A DNA stretch of 6,144 bases from Fidelibacterota bacterium (GTDB lineage Bacteria > Fidelibacterota > Fidelibacteria > Fidelibacterales > Fidelibacteraceae): positions 1 through 6,144 of the forward strand of contig JAFGVT010000205.1 of the NCBI GenBank assembly GCA_016937825.1, read 5' to 3'. The notes under the pieces were generated by a model that ran no database searches, had not been told where the DNA came from, and worked only from the letters and a program-made list of their open reading frames with translations. Below are positions 1 through 6,015 of the stretch, in pieces. Both the position numbers and the translations under genes were made by a program. The first letter of the stretch is position 1. Each line of letters starts with the position of its first letter.

Positions 1-858
1 GGTCTCGACATCAAATAACTGCGCACCGGCGATCCCCTTTTTATCCAGGGTCAGCAGGGCGATCTCCTGACCGCCGGTATGGGAATCGGTTTCCTTGATC
101 ACGCCGCCCGTACTTCCCATGACCAGATCTCGTATGCCGTCCTCACCACGATCAAAAAAATCGTAATGATAGTGGCCGGCAATGACGGCAAGGGTTTTGG
201 CGTTCTTCAGAAGGTCGTGCACGGGCTGCCAGTTCTGCCAGACATACCAGTGCGGATGATGCACCAGGACGATATTGCCTTTGCTCTTCGCTGATCTCCG
301 GAGGTCTTCCTCAAGCCATTTCAGCTGCTCTTCGGATATTTTATTCAGGTAAATGGAGCCCCAGCGCGGGTCCGTATGCATATTTTCAATAGAATAGAGA
401 ACGATAAAGTGGTAGCCCCTGTGATCGTAACTGTAATAAGGCCGGTCGCCGATGGGCAGGTCCGTTTCGCGGATCAGGTCCATGAACCATTTTTCGCGGG
501 ATCGATCCTCGGAAAGCGCCTTGAATTCGAGGGGGACGACGTCATGGTCGCCGACGGCAAGCAGCCAGGGACAGGAAAAACGTTCCATGATCCCGGTCGC
601 CGTTCTGAAATTCAATTCGTAATCTTCAAAGGACTTGATACCGCGTATCGTTTCCACCATGTCGCCGACATGCAGGACGATATCGGGTGACAGGGCAAGC
701 AGCCTGTCGACGCCCTTTTCCATGATCGCATAGGATTCGTCCGCCGAATAGGCGCCGAACTGATCCCCCACAATGCCGATCCTGATGACATCGCGTCCGC
801 AGGCATTGCACAGGACAAGGCAAAGGATAAAAAGTATACCGCTTAGTTTTTTGGACAT
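1..858 (-). CDS. Metallophosphoesterase lipoprotein (calcineurin-like), C-terminus beyond window
   Basis: The frame is open for 286 codons from the ATG at 858-856 and runs off the left edge, so the C-terminus is missing. The N-terminus (MSKKL, then a hydrophobic stretch to residue 19) followed by Cys20 in VLCNAC looks like a lipoprotein signal, although position -3 is Cys, not the usual Leu. The mature enzyme should be anchored in the envelope. Metallophosphoesterase motifs appear in order: VGDQFG (Asp32), HVGDMVE (Asp66), AVGDHD (Asp104-His105), LVHHPH (His200/201) and AGHYH (His229, His231). The family hydrolyses phosphate mono- or diesters with two metal ions; the substrate here cannot be told. 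Two ligand motifs deviate: motif I is D-x-F in place of D-x-H, and GNH is GDH. Purple-acid-phosphatase-like members also lack the motif I His, so activity is still plausible. A GGAAG ribosome site lies just upstream of the ATG, and a promoter-like sequence lies at 906-934. The upstream neighbour is an exported sulfatase. Confidence 0.85.
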   Translation of the reverse strand, partial: MSKKLSGILFILCLVLCNACGRDVIRIGIVGDQFGAYSADESYAIMEKGVDRLLALSPDIVLHVGDMVETIRGIKSFEDYELNFRTATGIMERFSCPWLLAVGDHDVVPLEFKALSEDRSREKWFMDLIRETDLPIGDRPYYSYDHRGYHFIVLYSIENMHTDPRWGSIYLNKISEEQLKWLEEDLRRSAKSKGNIVLVHHPHWYVWQNWQPVHDLLKNAKTLAVIAGHYHYDFFDRGEDGIRDLVMGSTGGVIKETDSHTGGQEIALLTLDKKGIAGAQLFDVET

Positions 859-905
859 GGCTTCTTCCGCCGGCTTGTTACTTGTATGGTTGTACCTACA
901 ACTTA

Positions 906-934
906 ATGTTAACGAAAAGGAAGAAGCTTGTCAA
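906..934 (-). promoter_or_regulatory. Sigma-70-like promoter for the metallophosphoesterase gene
   Basis: Read on the minus strand, a perfect TTGACA (934-929) is followed after 17 bases by TAACAT (911-906), which matches 4 of 6 bases of TATAAT. Initiation would fall near 899, giving a leader of roughly 40 bases before the ATG at 858. It lies in the only sizeable gap of the window (859-1000, 142 bases), so independent transcription of the phosphoesterase is likely. Prediction from sequence only. Confidence 0.6.
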
Positions 935-983
935 TGGTTATTTTTCAGATGATCCGATAGAACAAAATAGATGTAATTGCTAT

Positions 984-1005
984 ATTAACAGAGAATTATG
1001 TTAAT
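984..1005. repeat. 7-bp inverted repeat spanning the sulfatase stop codon
   Basis: ATTAACA (984-990) and TGTTAAT (999-1005) are perfect inverted arms separated by 8 bases, and the right arm contains the sulfatase TAA stop (1003-1001). The stem is AT-rich and no T-run follows directly, so it is a weak candidate for an intrinsic terminator. It could also be a protein-binding site or chance. Confidence 0.3.
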
Positions 1006-2542
1006 CTTCCACTGCATATTGTTTTCGCAGTTTGTCATATTCCGCTTTCATTTCGTTTCGGATCGCGGAATAATTCTCATTCTCATAGACGTTCTTCAGT
1101 TCGTGGGGGTCCTTTTTCAGATCATACAGTTCCCAGACACCGATCCCGTAAAAGTGGATGAGCTTGTACTCCCTGTTCCTCACGCCGTCATGTTTGTGCA
1201 CATCGTGCCAGGCGGGGTATTCGTAATAATGGTAGTAGACCGATTCCCGCCAGGAGCTGTCTTCCCTGCCCTCCAGGATGCTGCGCATGGATTCGCCCTG
1301 GATCTCCTTCGGGATGCTGACGCCGGCATAATCGAGGAAGGTCGGTGCGAAATCCAGGTTCATGACAAATTCTTCGCTGACCTTTCCGGGCTTGATCTTT
1401 TTCGGATAGCGGATGATCAGCGGCATGGTAAAGGATTCCTCATACATGAAGCGCTTGTCGAACCAGCCGTGTTCGCCCAGATAAAATCCCTGATCGGAGG
1501 TGTAGACCACGATCGTGTTCTTCGCCAGTTTTTCCTTGTCGAGATAATCCAGCAGTCTGCCGATATTTTCGTCCACGGCCACGATGCAGGCCAGGTAATC
1601 CTCGAGATAGCGCTGATATTTCCATTCCGTGAGCTCATTCCCGCTCAGTTGGCGGCTCCGGTAGTCCAGATTGACCTGATCGTAATAGCTGTCGAAGACG
1701 GCCTTCTGGGAGGGCGTCAGGGCTCTGTAGACGTGCTTCCAGCTGTTGGTGGCATCCCAGTTGATGCTGCGCCCTCCCCCGCTGAAAGGCTCTTTCTCTC
1801 CGGGCAGGAGATGTATCTTCATATCATAACCGAGATACATGTTCTTCACTTCCATATCCTGGGCGCCGGCAGTTCTTTCGCGTGTGCCGTAGTCGTCGTA
1901 AAAGGTTTCGGGCAGTTCGAATTTCCGGTCGCGGAACATCCCGATGTGCCGTTCCGCGGGCATCCAGCTGCGGTGCGGCGCCTTATGATGATAGAGAACG
2001 CAGAAAGGCCGGTCCTTGTCGCGGTGCTCAAGGAAGTCGAGGACCATGTCGGTGATGATATCGGTCACGTAGCCTTCATGGACGACCGTGTCGCCGTTCT
2101 CGTAGAACAGGGGGTTGTAATAGCTTCCCTGCCCCTGCAGGACCTTCCAGGTGTCAAACCCAACGGGCGTGCTGACGAGATGCCATTTTCCGATCATCGC
2201 GGTCTGATAGCCGGCGTTCTGCAGCAGCACGGGGAAGGTGACCTGCGATCCGTCAAAACGGTCCCGGTTGTCCTTCATTCCGTTGATATGGCTGTATTTT
2301 CCTGTCAGCATCACCGCCCGGCTGGGCGCACAGATCGAATTCGTGACGTAGCTGTTCGTAAAACGGATCCCTTCGTTCGCCAGTCGGTCGATATTTGGCG
2401 TGCGGATCAGGCTGGTGTCGTAGGCGGAGATCGCCCGTTCCGCATGATCGTCCGTCATAATGTAGATGATATTGGGTCTTTTCTCACCCGCACAGCTCAG
2501 GATAAAAAGCGCTGCGGTCATGAGCAACAGGATCTTTTTCAT
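1001..2542 (-). CDS. Exported lipoprotein sulfatase (Cys-type, GlcNAc-6-sulfatase-like)
   Basis: A 513-residue arylsulfatase-superfamily enzyme with a complete domain. A short hydrophobic N-terminus ends in the lipobox ILSC with Cys17, so the protein should be a surface or periplasmic lipoprotein. Seen motifs: metal-binding DDH (Asp31, Asp32); CAPSR (Cys71-Arg75), the sulfatase signature whose Cys is oxidised to formylglycine; GKYSH (Lys82); GKWHL (Lys119, His121); HHKAPH (185-190); TSDQGFYLGEHGWFDKR (Asp350, Gln351, His358, Lys364), which supplies the remaining metal and sulfate ligands. The stretches NSICAPSRAVMLTGKYSHING and WFDKRFMYEESF recall from memory the Bacteroides-type GlcNAc-6-O-sulfatases (SulfAtlas S1_11), so a 6-sulfated amino sugar in host or marine glycans is a reasonable but unproven substrate. 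Activation needs a formylglycine-generating enzyme or anSME, neither of which is in the window. The start is supported by GGGGAAG upstream of the ATG and by the signal peptide. It stops with TAA. Confidence 0.93.
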   Translation of the reverse strand: MKKILLLMTAALFILSCAGEKRPNIIYIMTDDHAERAISAYDTSLIRTPNIDRLANEGIRFTNSYVTNSICAPSRAVMLTGKYSHINGMKDNRDRFDGSQVTFPVLLQNAGYQTAMIGKWHLVSTPVGFDTWKVLQGQGSYYNPLFYENGDTVVHEGYVTDIITDMVLDFLEHRDKDRPFCVLYHHKAPHRSWMPAERHIGMFRDRKFELPETFYDDYGTRERTAGAQDMEVKNMYLGYDMKIHLLPGEKEPFSGGGRSINWDATNSWKHVYRALTPSQKAVFDSYYDQVNLDYRSRQLSGNELTEWKYQRYLEDYLACIVAVDENIGRLLDYLDKEKLAKNTIVVYTSDQGFYLGEHGWFDKRFMYEESFTMPLIIRYPKKIKPGKVSEEFVMNLDFAPTFLDYAGVSIPKEIQGESMRSILEGREDSSWRESVYYHYYEYPAWHDVHKHDGVRNREYKLIHFYGIGVWELYDLKKDPHELKNVYENENYSAIRNEMKAEYDKLRKQYAVED

Positions 2543-2582
2543 GGCACTTCCCCATTGATATGCTTATTCGAACAAACCTTAA

Positions 2583-2611
2583 ATATTAAGACACACGCCC
2601 GGGCTTTTCAA
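2583..2611 (-). promoter_or_regulatory. Sigma-70-like promoter for the sulfatase, overlapping the upstream stop codon
   Basis: On the minus strand TTGAAA (2611-2606; 5 of 6 consensus) is followed after 17 bases by TAATAT (2588-2583; 4 of 6). The -35 hexamer contains the TGA stop of the short-chain dehydrogenase gene (2610-2608). Initiation near 2576 would give a leader of about 34 bases. The spacer holds a perfect 8-base palindrome, GCCCGGGC (2597-2604), which might be an operator. No terminator hairpin separates the two genes, so some read-through from upstream is also possible. Confidence 0.55.
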
Positions 2612-3396
2612 GCTTTAAATTTTTTTCGCTGGAAATGTTCGACGAGGCGAACGGGAAGCAGGCGTGATAAAAAGGCGAGACGGGGTGCGTCGCCGCCGGC
2701 GGGATAGGCGGGTTTGGGATGCTTCATCCTCAGGATCTTCAGGACTTTCCCTGCGATGACCGCGGGATCGGCGCCCCGGTCGATGTTCCTGTCCCGGATG
2801 CTCTTGAAGATTTTCAATTGTGGAAAGTATTCCGAATCTTCGCGGTAATTCACATCCTGTTTCAAACCGGTCGCAATATACCCGGGCTCCACAAGCACGA
2901 CCCTGATGCCAAAGGGCTGCACTTCCTGGCGCAGGGAACGCGAAATGCCTTCCAGCGCAAATTTGGTACTGCAATAAACGGACGTATAGCCGACGCCGAA
3001 GACGCCGGACATGGAGGAGATGTTGATGATCGTCCCCCGGCGGCGTGCCCGCATGCCCGGGAGAATTCCTTTGGTCAGTCTGAGGATGCCGAAAAAATTG
3101 ACCTCGAAAAGCGCGCGGACCTTTTCCATGGGGACTTCTTCAAGCGGACCGATCTGGCTCTGTCCGGCATTGTTGATCAGGATATCGATATCTCCGGCTT
3201 CCCTGACCAGGGCGTCAATGCTTTCCGCATCCGTCATATCCAGGGGAAGATAACGGACTCCCGGGATCTTGCCGCTGATCTTTTCGGGATGACGGGACGT
3301 CCCGGTGACCTCGAAACCGTTTTGGCTTAACAGCCGTGCAATGGCTTCCCCGATGCCGGATGAAGCTCCTGTGATCAATACGCGTGGTGGTTTCAT
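2608..3396 (-). CDS. Classical short-chain dehydrogenase/reductase (SDR)
   Basis: A 262-residue classical SDR with every hallmark. TGASSGIG (9-16) is the Rossmann dinucleotide loop. Arg35 in GTSRHP favours NADP(H). Asp53 in PLDMTD contacts the adenine. NNAG lies at 75-78, and the catalytic tetrad reads Asn100, Ser128 (in INISSMSG), Tyr141 and Lys145 (YCSTK). PG at 171-172 follows the last core strand. The pattern of GPLEEVP, VNFFGILRLT and RQEVQPFGIRVVLVEPG recalls the 17-beta-hydroxysteroid-dehydrogenase-like SDR subgroup, which acts on a carbonyl or alcohol of a lipophilic or sugar-like substrate; the true substrate is unknown. The C-terminus is basic (FQRKKFKA). The gene starts 30 bases after the small membrane protein, with GGGAAGGGG upstream of its ATG, so it is probably the last gene of the operon. 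Its TGA stop sits inside the -35 box of the sulfatase promoter. Confidence 0.93.
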   Translation of the reverse strand: MKPPRVLITGASSGIGEAIARLLSQNGFEVTGTSRHPEKISGKIPGVRYLPLDMTDAESIDALVREAGDIDILINNAGQSQIGPLEEVPMEKVRALFEVNFFGILRLTKGILPGMRARRRGTIINISSMSGVFGVGYTSVYCSTKFALEGISRSLRQEVQPFGIRVVLVEPGYIATGLKQDVNYREDSEYFPQLKIFKSIRDRNIDRGADPAVIAGKVLKILRMKHPKPAYPAGGDAPRLAFLSRLLPVRLVEHFQRKKFKA

Positions 3397-3426
3397 AGTA
3401 CCCTGTCCCCTTCCCGGATAAGCGGC

Positions 3427-3630
3427 TTATTCGATCTCTTTGTAATCCGCGTCTTCGACATCCGACATGTCGATCTTCTTCTGAAGCGACGCACTGCCGG
3501 GATCTTCGGATGACGCGGGGTCGTCCGGACCCGAAAAGGGCTTAGCGGGGGTGATCCGTTTAAAGAACAGCTGATAGATCAGGTAGATGAAGATAGCGAT
3601 GAGAATGATTTTAAAGAGTAATCCGATCAT
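3427..3630 (-). CDS. Small single-pass membrane protein with acidic tail, function unknown
   Basis: A 67-residue protein. Residues 2-22 form one very hydrophobic helix (IGLLFKIILIAIFIYLIYQL) followed by positive residues (FFKR), which places the tail in the cytoplasm. A Pro/Ser/Asp-rich linker (28-47) leads to an acidic end, DMSDVEDADYKEIE. Small proteins with one N-terminal helix and a D-A-E/D-Y/F-E-E-type tail are common in FCB-group genomes (for example DUF4834-like proteins), and this one resembles them, but I do not recognise a specific family. Reality as a gene is supported by its ATG overlapping the TGA of the kinase gene (ATGA), by AGGA six bases upstream of the ATG, and by its place inside a packed operon. 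A role as a membrane tether or small regulator is only a guess. Confidence 0.72.
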   Translation of the reverse strand: MIGLLFKIILIAIFIYLIYQLFFKRITPAKPFSGPDDPASSEDPGSASLQKKIDMSDVEDADYKEIE

Positions 3631-4268
3631 AGATTTCCTGCTTTATAGTATTTGGTTCCCAGCGGGGGCTGCTGGATGTATTTCATGACCTCGTCGAGAT
3701 CCTCTTTTTTATTGACGAAATCGATCTGGGTCGTATTGATGATCAGCAAGGGCGTTTCCTTGTAGTGAAAGAAGAACTGGTTGTAGAACTGGTTCAGCGA
3801 ATCGATGTAATTCCGGTCCATGTTGCGTTCGTAGCTTCTGTCGCGCAGATCGATGTTCTTCATCAGGCGTTCGGTATCGGCCTGAAGGTAGATCACCAGG
3901 TCGGGTTTTGTCACCTCCCGGGTGAGAATGGAATAGAGCTGGTCGTAGAGGTGAAGTTCCTTTTCATCCAGGTTGATGTAGGCGAAGAGGCGGTCCTTGG
4001 CAAAAATATAATCCGTCACCATGCTGCGGTGAAAAACGTCGGTCTGCGACAGTTCCATTTGCTGGCGGTAGCGGCTAAGAAGGAAAAAGAGCTGTGTCTG
4101 GAACGCATAGCGCTGGCGGTCCTGATAAAAATCGGACAGAAAAGGGTTCTCTTCGAATTTTTCCAGGATCAGGCGGCTGTTCAGGCGCTCGCAAAGGATT
4201 TTTGCCAGACTTGTCTTGCCGACGCCGATCACGCCTTCGATCGCAATGTAGTATGCAGGTCCCGTCAT
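3627..4268 (-). CDS. Deoxynucleoside kinase (dNK/dGK family)
   Basis: A 213-residue kinase of the deoxyadenosine/deoxyguanosine kinase family, which phosphorylates deoxynucleosides with ATP to their 5'-monophosphates in the cytoplasmic salvage pathway. The Walker A loop is EGVIGVGKTS (Gly12, Gly17-Lys18-Thr19). FEENPFLSDFY (38-48) carries the candidate catalytic-base Glu. FQTQLFFLLSRYRQ (56-69) is the typical helix that contacts the nucleoside. Asp86 lies in VTDYIFAKD, and the Arg-rich lid is LRDRSYE (141-147). Length fits the bacterial family. Which deoxynucleoside is preferred cannot be read from sequence. An ATG at 4298 is in frame, but the start at 4268 is chosen because the domain begins there, because AAGGTGGTG precedes it by 5 bases, and because it overlaps the folK stop as ATGA. 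Its own TGA overlaps the next start in the same way. Neighbour folK is a recurring partner in some bacteria. Confidence 0.92.
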   Translation of the reverse strand: MTGPAYYIAIEGVIGVGKTSLAKILCERLNSRLILEKFEENPFLSDFYQDRQRYAFQTQLFFLLSRYRQQMELSQTDVFHRSMVTDYIFAKDRLFAYINLDEKELHLYDQLYSILTREVTKPDLVIYLQADTERLMKNIDLRDRSYERNMDRNYIDSLNQFYNQFFFHYKETPLLIINTTQIDFVNKKEDLDEVMKYIQQPPLGTKYYKAGNL

Positions 4269-4768
4269 ATTTTCACCACCTTTGATCTGTCCGGACACTG
4301 TTGAATAAAGTCAGCGATGTTCCGGGATGTTCCGGGAACGCGGTAATTTACATCAATTTCCGCCATGGGGAAAAGAATAAATTTTCTTTCGTGAAATCGC
4401 GGGTGCGGAATGCTCAGACGCTCCGTGGCGATCCGGCGGTTTCCGTAAAAAAGAATGTCGATGTCCAGGGTTCGGGGACCTTTGGGACGGAGGGGATCGC
4501 GGCTGCGCAGGAAGCGCGTTTCGATCAGGCGGATAAAGTCGAGGACTTCATACGGATCCAGGTCGCTGAGATATTTCGCGACCGCATTGACAAAATGCGG
4601 CTGATCGGTATCGTAGAGGGGTTCGCTGAGCCAGAGGGAGCTCTGCGTTTCGTAGACGATGTGTTCATTGCCGGCGACTTCCTTGATCGCGCGCGTGACC
4701 AGATGTCCCGAATCGCCGATATTGGACCCGAATCCCAGGAAGAGGGGCTGTGCCTTGTCCCGGTCCAT
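4265..4768 (-). CDS. folK: 6-hydroxymethyl-7,8-dihydropterin pyrophosphokinase (HPPK)
   Basis: A 167-residue HPPK, close to the usual length of about 160. It transfers pyrophosphate from ATP to 6-hydroxymethyl-7,8-dihydropterin, the step before dihydropteroate synthase in folate synthesis, in the cytoplasm. The N-terminal GFGSNIGD (12-19), the F-x-N at Phe59-Asn61 for pterin stacking and binding, the catalytic loop with Arg88 and Arg90, GPRTLDIDILF (97-107, with Asp102 and Asp104 binding the two magnesium ions) and IPHPRFHERKF (120-130) are all present, so the enzyme should be active. The start ATG shares one base with the TGA of the upstream FAD oxidoreductase (TGATG), and the stop overlaps the kinase ATG (ATGA), which argues for coupled translation. 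No folB, folP or folE is in the window. Confidence 0.97.
   Translation of the reverse strand: MDRDKAQPLFLGFGSNIGDSGHLVTRAIKEVAGNEHIVYETQSSLWLSEPLYDTDQPHFVNAVAKYLSDLDPYEVLDFIRLIETRFLRSRDPLRPKGPRTLDIDILFYGNRRIATERLSIPHPRFHERKFILFPMAEIDVNYRVPGTSRNIADFIQQCPDRSKVVKI
4274..4282 (-). promoter_or_regulatory. Ribosome binding site that fixes the deoxynucleoside kinase start
   Basis: AAGGTGGTG (minus strand, 4282-4274) lies 5 bases before the ATG at 4268-4266, inside the last codons of folK. It supports the downstream ATG over the in-frame ATG at 4298, which would add ten residues (MSGQIKGGEN) without family resemblance. Confidence 0.65.
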
Positions 4769-6015
4769 CAGGTTTCGATCTCCAGCTGCAGCTGTTCGGC
4801 ATTCCCGGTCAAGGCGCAGGGAACGCTCAGGGATTCCATTTCGCCGGGCGCCATGTGACGTTTTTTAACGGACTTCACGATCTGCCCGTCGATCCTGAGG
4901 TTGAGCTTCACCTGATCGAAGATCCGGGTAACGCGGAAATAGAGCTCGACCGATCCGCTGCAATTCGCCGTCCGGACTTCCTGAGGCACGATATAGGCGA
5001 TCCCGTCGCCCGCAAGGGTGCAGATCCCGCGTCCCCGGTGCAGCCGTCCGTTCACGAACGCGGCGGCACAGCGCCCCGCCTTTTCGCTTTCCGTTGTCAC
5101 GTTGTCCACAAGATCGTGAACATGGGCGACATTTCCGCAGGCAAAAATGCCGGGGACGGACGTTTCCATGGATTCGTTCACTTTCGGTCCCCGGGTGCGC
5201 TTGTCCAGTACGATCCCGGCGGCAAAGGGCAGTTCGATCTCGGGAAGAAGGCCGACGGAGAGAAGGAGCGTATCGCAGGGAACGTTCTTTTCCGTGCCGG
5301 GAACGGGTCTCCCCTGCCCGTCCACTTCGGAAATATCGACCGATTCAACGCGTTCCCTGCCGTAAATGCGCGTCACGGTATGCTGAAGCAACAAAGGAAT
5401 ATTAAAATCGTCAAGGCACTGCACGATGTTGCGCGTCAGTCCGCTGGAATACGGGAGCAGTTCCGCCACGGCCAGGACCTCGGCGCCTTCCAGGGTCATC
5501 CGGCGCGCCATGATAAGTCCGATATCGCCCGAGCCCAGAATGACCACGCGTTTTCCGACCATAAAGCCTTCGATATTGACGAGCCGCTGGGCGGCTCCGG
5601 CCGTCAGCACGCCTGCCGGACGGGTCCCGGGAATGGCGAGGGCGCCGCGGGTGCGTTCCCGGCAGCCCATGGTCAGAATGAGCGCGCCGGCGTTCAAGGG
5701 GGCGTAGCCGTTTTTTTGGTTCAGGGTATGGACCGTCCTGCCCTGTGTGATCTCAAGCACCATCGTATCGGTCCTGACCTCGATGTCCGAATCCTTCACG
5801 CGGTCGATAAAGCGCTGGGCATATTCCGGTCCCGTAAGGTCTTCTTTGAAGGTATGCAGGCCGAAGCCGTTATGAATGCATTGCTGGAGGATCCCGCCCA
5901 ATTCAAGGTCGCGTTCGATGATGCAGACGCGTTTTGCGCCGTGCTCCCGCGCGGAAAGCGCCGCCGCCAGTCCGGCCGGTCCGCCGCCGATGCAGATCAC
6001 ATCGTAATCTTTCAC
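4768..6015 (-). CDS. FAD/NAD(P)-binding oxidoreductase, partner of GlpA-like dehydrogenase
   Basis: A 415-residue flavoprotein of the pyridine-nucleotide-disulfide oxidoreductase fold. GGGPAG (10-15) and Glu34 bind FAD. GGILQQCIHNGFG (40-52) and MGCRERTRG (116-124) are hallmark stretches of this subfamily. GSGDIG (161-166) is the second dinucleotide loop, for NAD(P)H. GIFACGNVAHVHDLVDNVT (289-307) is the C-terminal FAD motif. Residues 330-415 form the extra beta-rich tail of the family (YFRVTRIFDQ, MAPGEME). These proteins usually lie beside a GlpA/LhgO-like FAD dehydrogenase with a [2Fe-2S] tail and are thought to pass its electrons onward. The start is GTG: it overlaps the upstream TGA as GTGA, has AAAGGAAAGGA about nine bases upstream, and places KDYDVICIGGG at the expected distance. 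The short cysteine-rich DUF1667 protein often found next in such operons is absent; folK follows by a one-base overlap. Confidence 0.92.
   Translation of the reverse strand: MKDYDVICIGGGPAGLAAALSAREHGAKRVCIIERDLELGGILQQCIHNGFGLHTFKEDLTGPEYAQRFIDRVKDSDIEVRTDTMVLEITQGRTVHTLNQKNGYAPLNAGALILTMGCRERTRGALAIPGTRPAGVLTAGAAQRLVNIEGFMVGKRVVILGSGDIGLIMARRMTLEGAEVLAVAELLPYSSGLTRNIVQCLDDFNIPLLLQHTVTRIYGRERVESVDISEVDGQGRPVPGTEKNVPCDTLLLSVGLLPEIELPFAAGIVLDKRTRGPKVNESMETSVPGIFACGNVAHVHDLVDNVTTESEKAGRCAAAFVNGRLHRGRGICTLAGDGIAYIVPQEVRTANCSGSVELYFRVTRIFDQVKLNLRIDGQIVKSVKKRHMAPGEMESLSVPCALTGNAEQLQLEIET

Noticed and set aside
860..927. Nine-base inverted repeat GCTTCTTCC (860-868) / GGAAGAAGC (919-927) around the phosphoesterase leader
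   Set aside because: One arm lies in the promoter spacer, upstream of the expected transcript start, so it cannot form an RNA hairpin over the ribosome site. Probably chance similarity to a purine-rich ribosome site.
2597..2604. GCCCGGGC palindrome after the SDR gene as an intrinsic terminator
   Set aside because: There is no loop and no T-run follows; it cannot form a usable hairpin.
998..2707. Long plus-strand open frame (569 codons) opposite the sulfatase
   Set aside because: Its translation has no recognisable domain and lies antisense to a gene with a full set of sulfatase motifs. Codon bias of the true gene keeps the opposite frame open.
2719..4858. Plus-strand open frames opposite the SDR, kinase and folK (2719-3330, 3765-4304, 4301-4858)
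   Set aside because: Each is fully antisense to a well-identified gene, with no motif and no convincing ribosome site.
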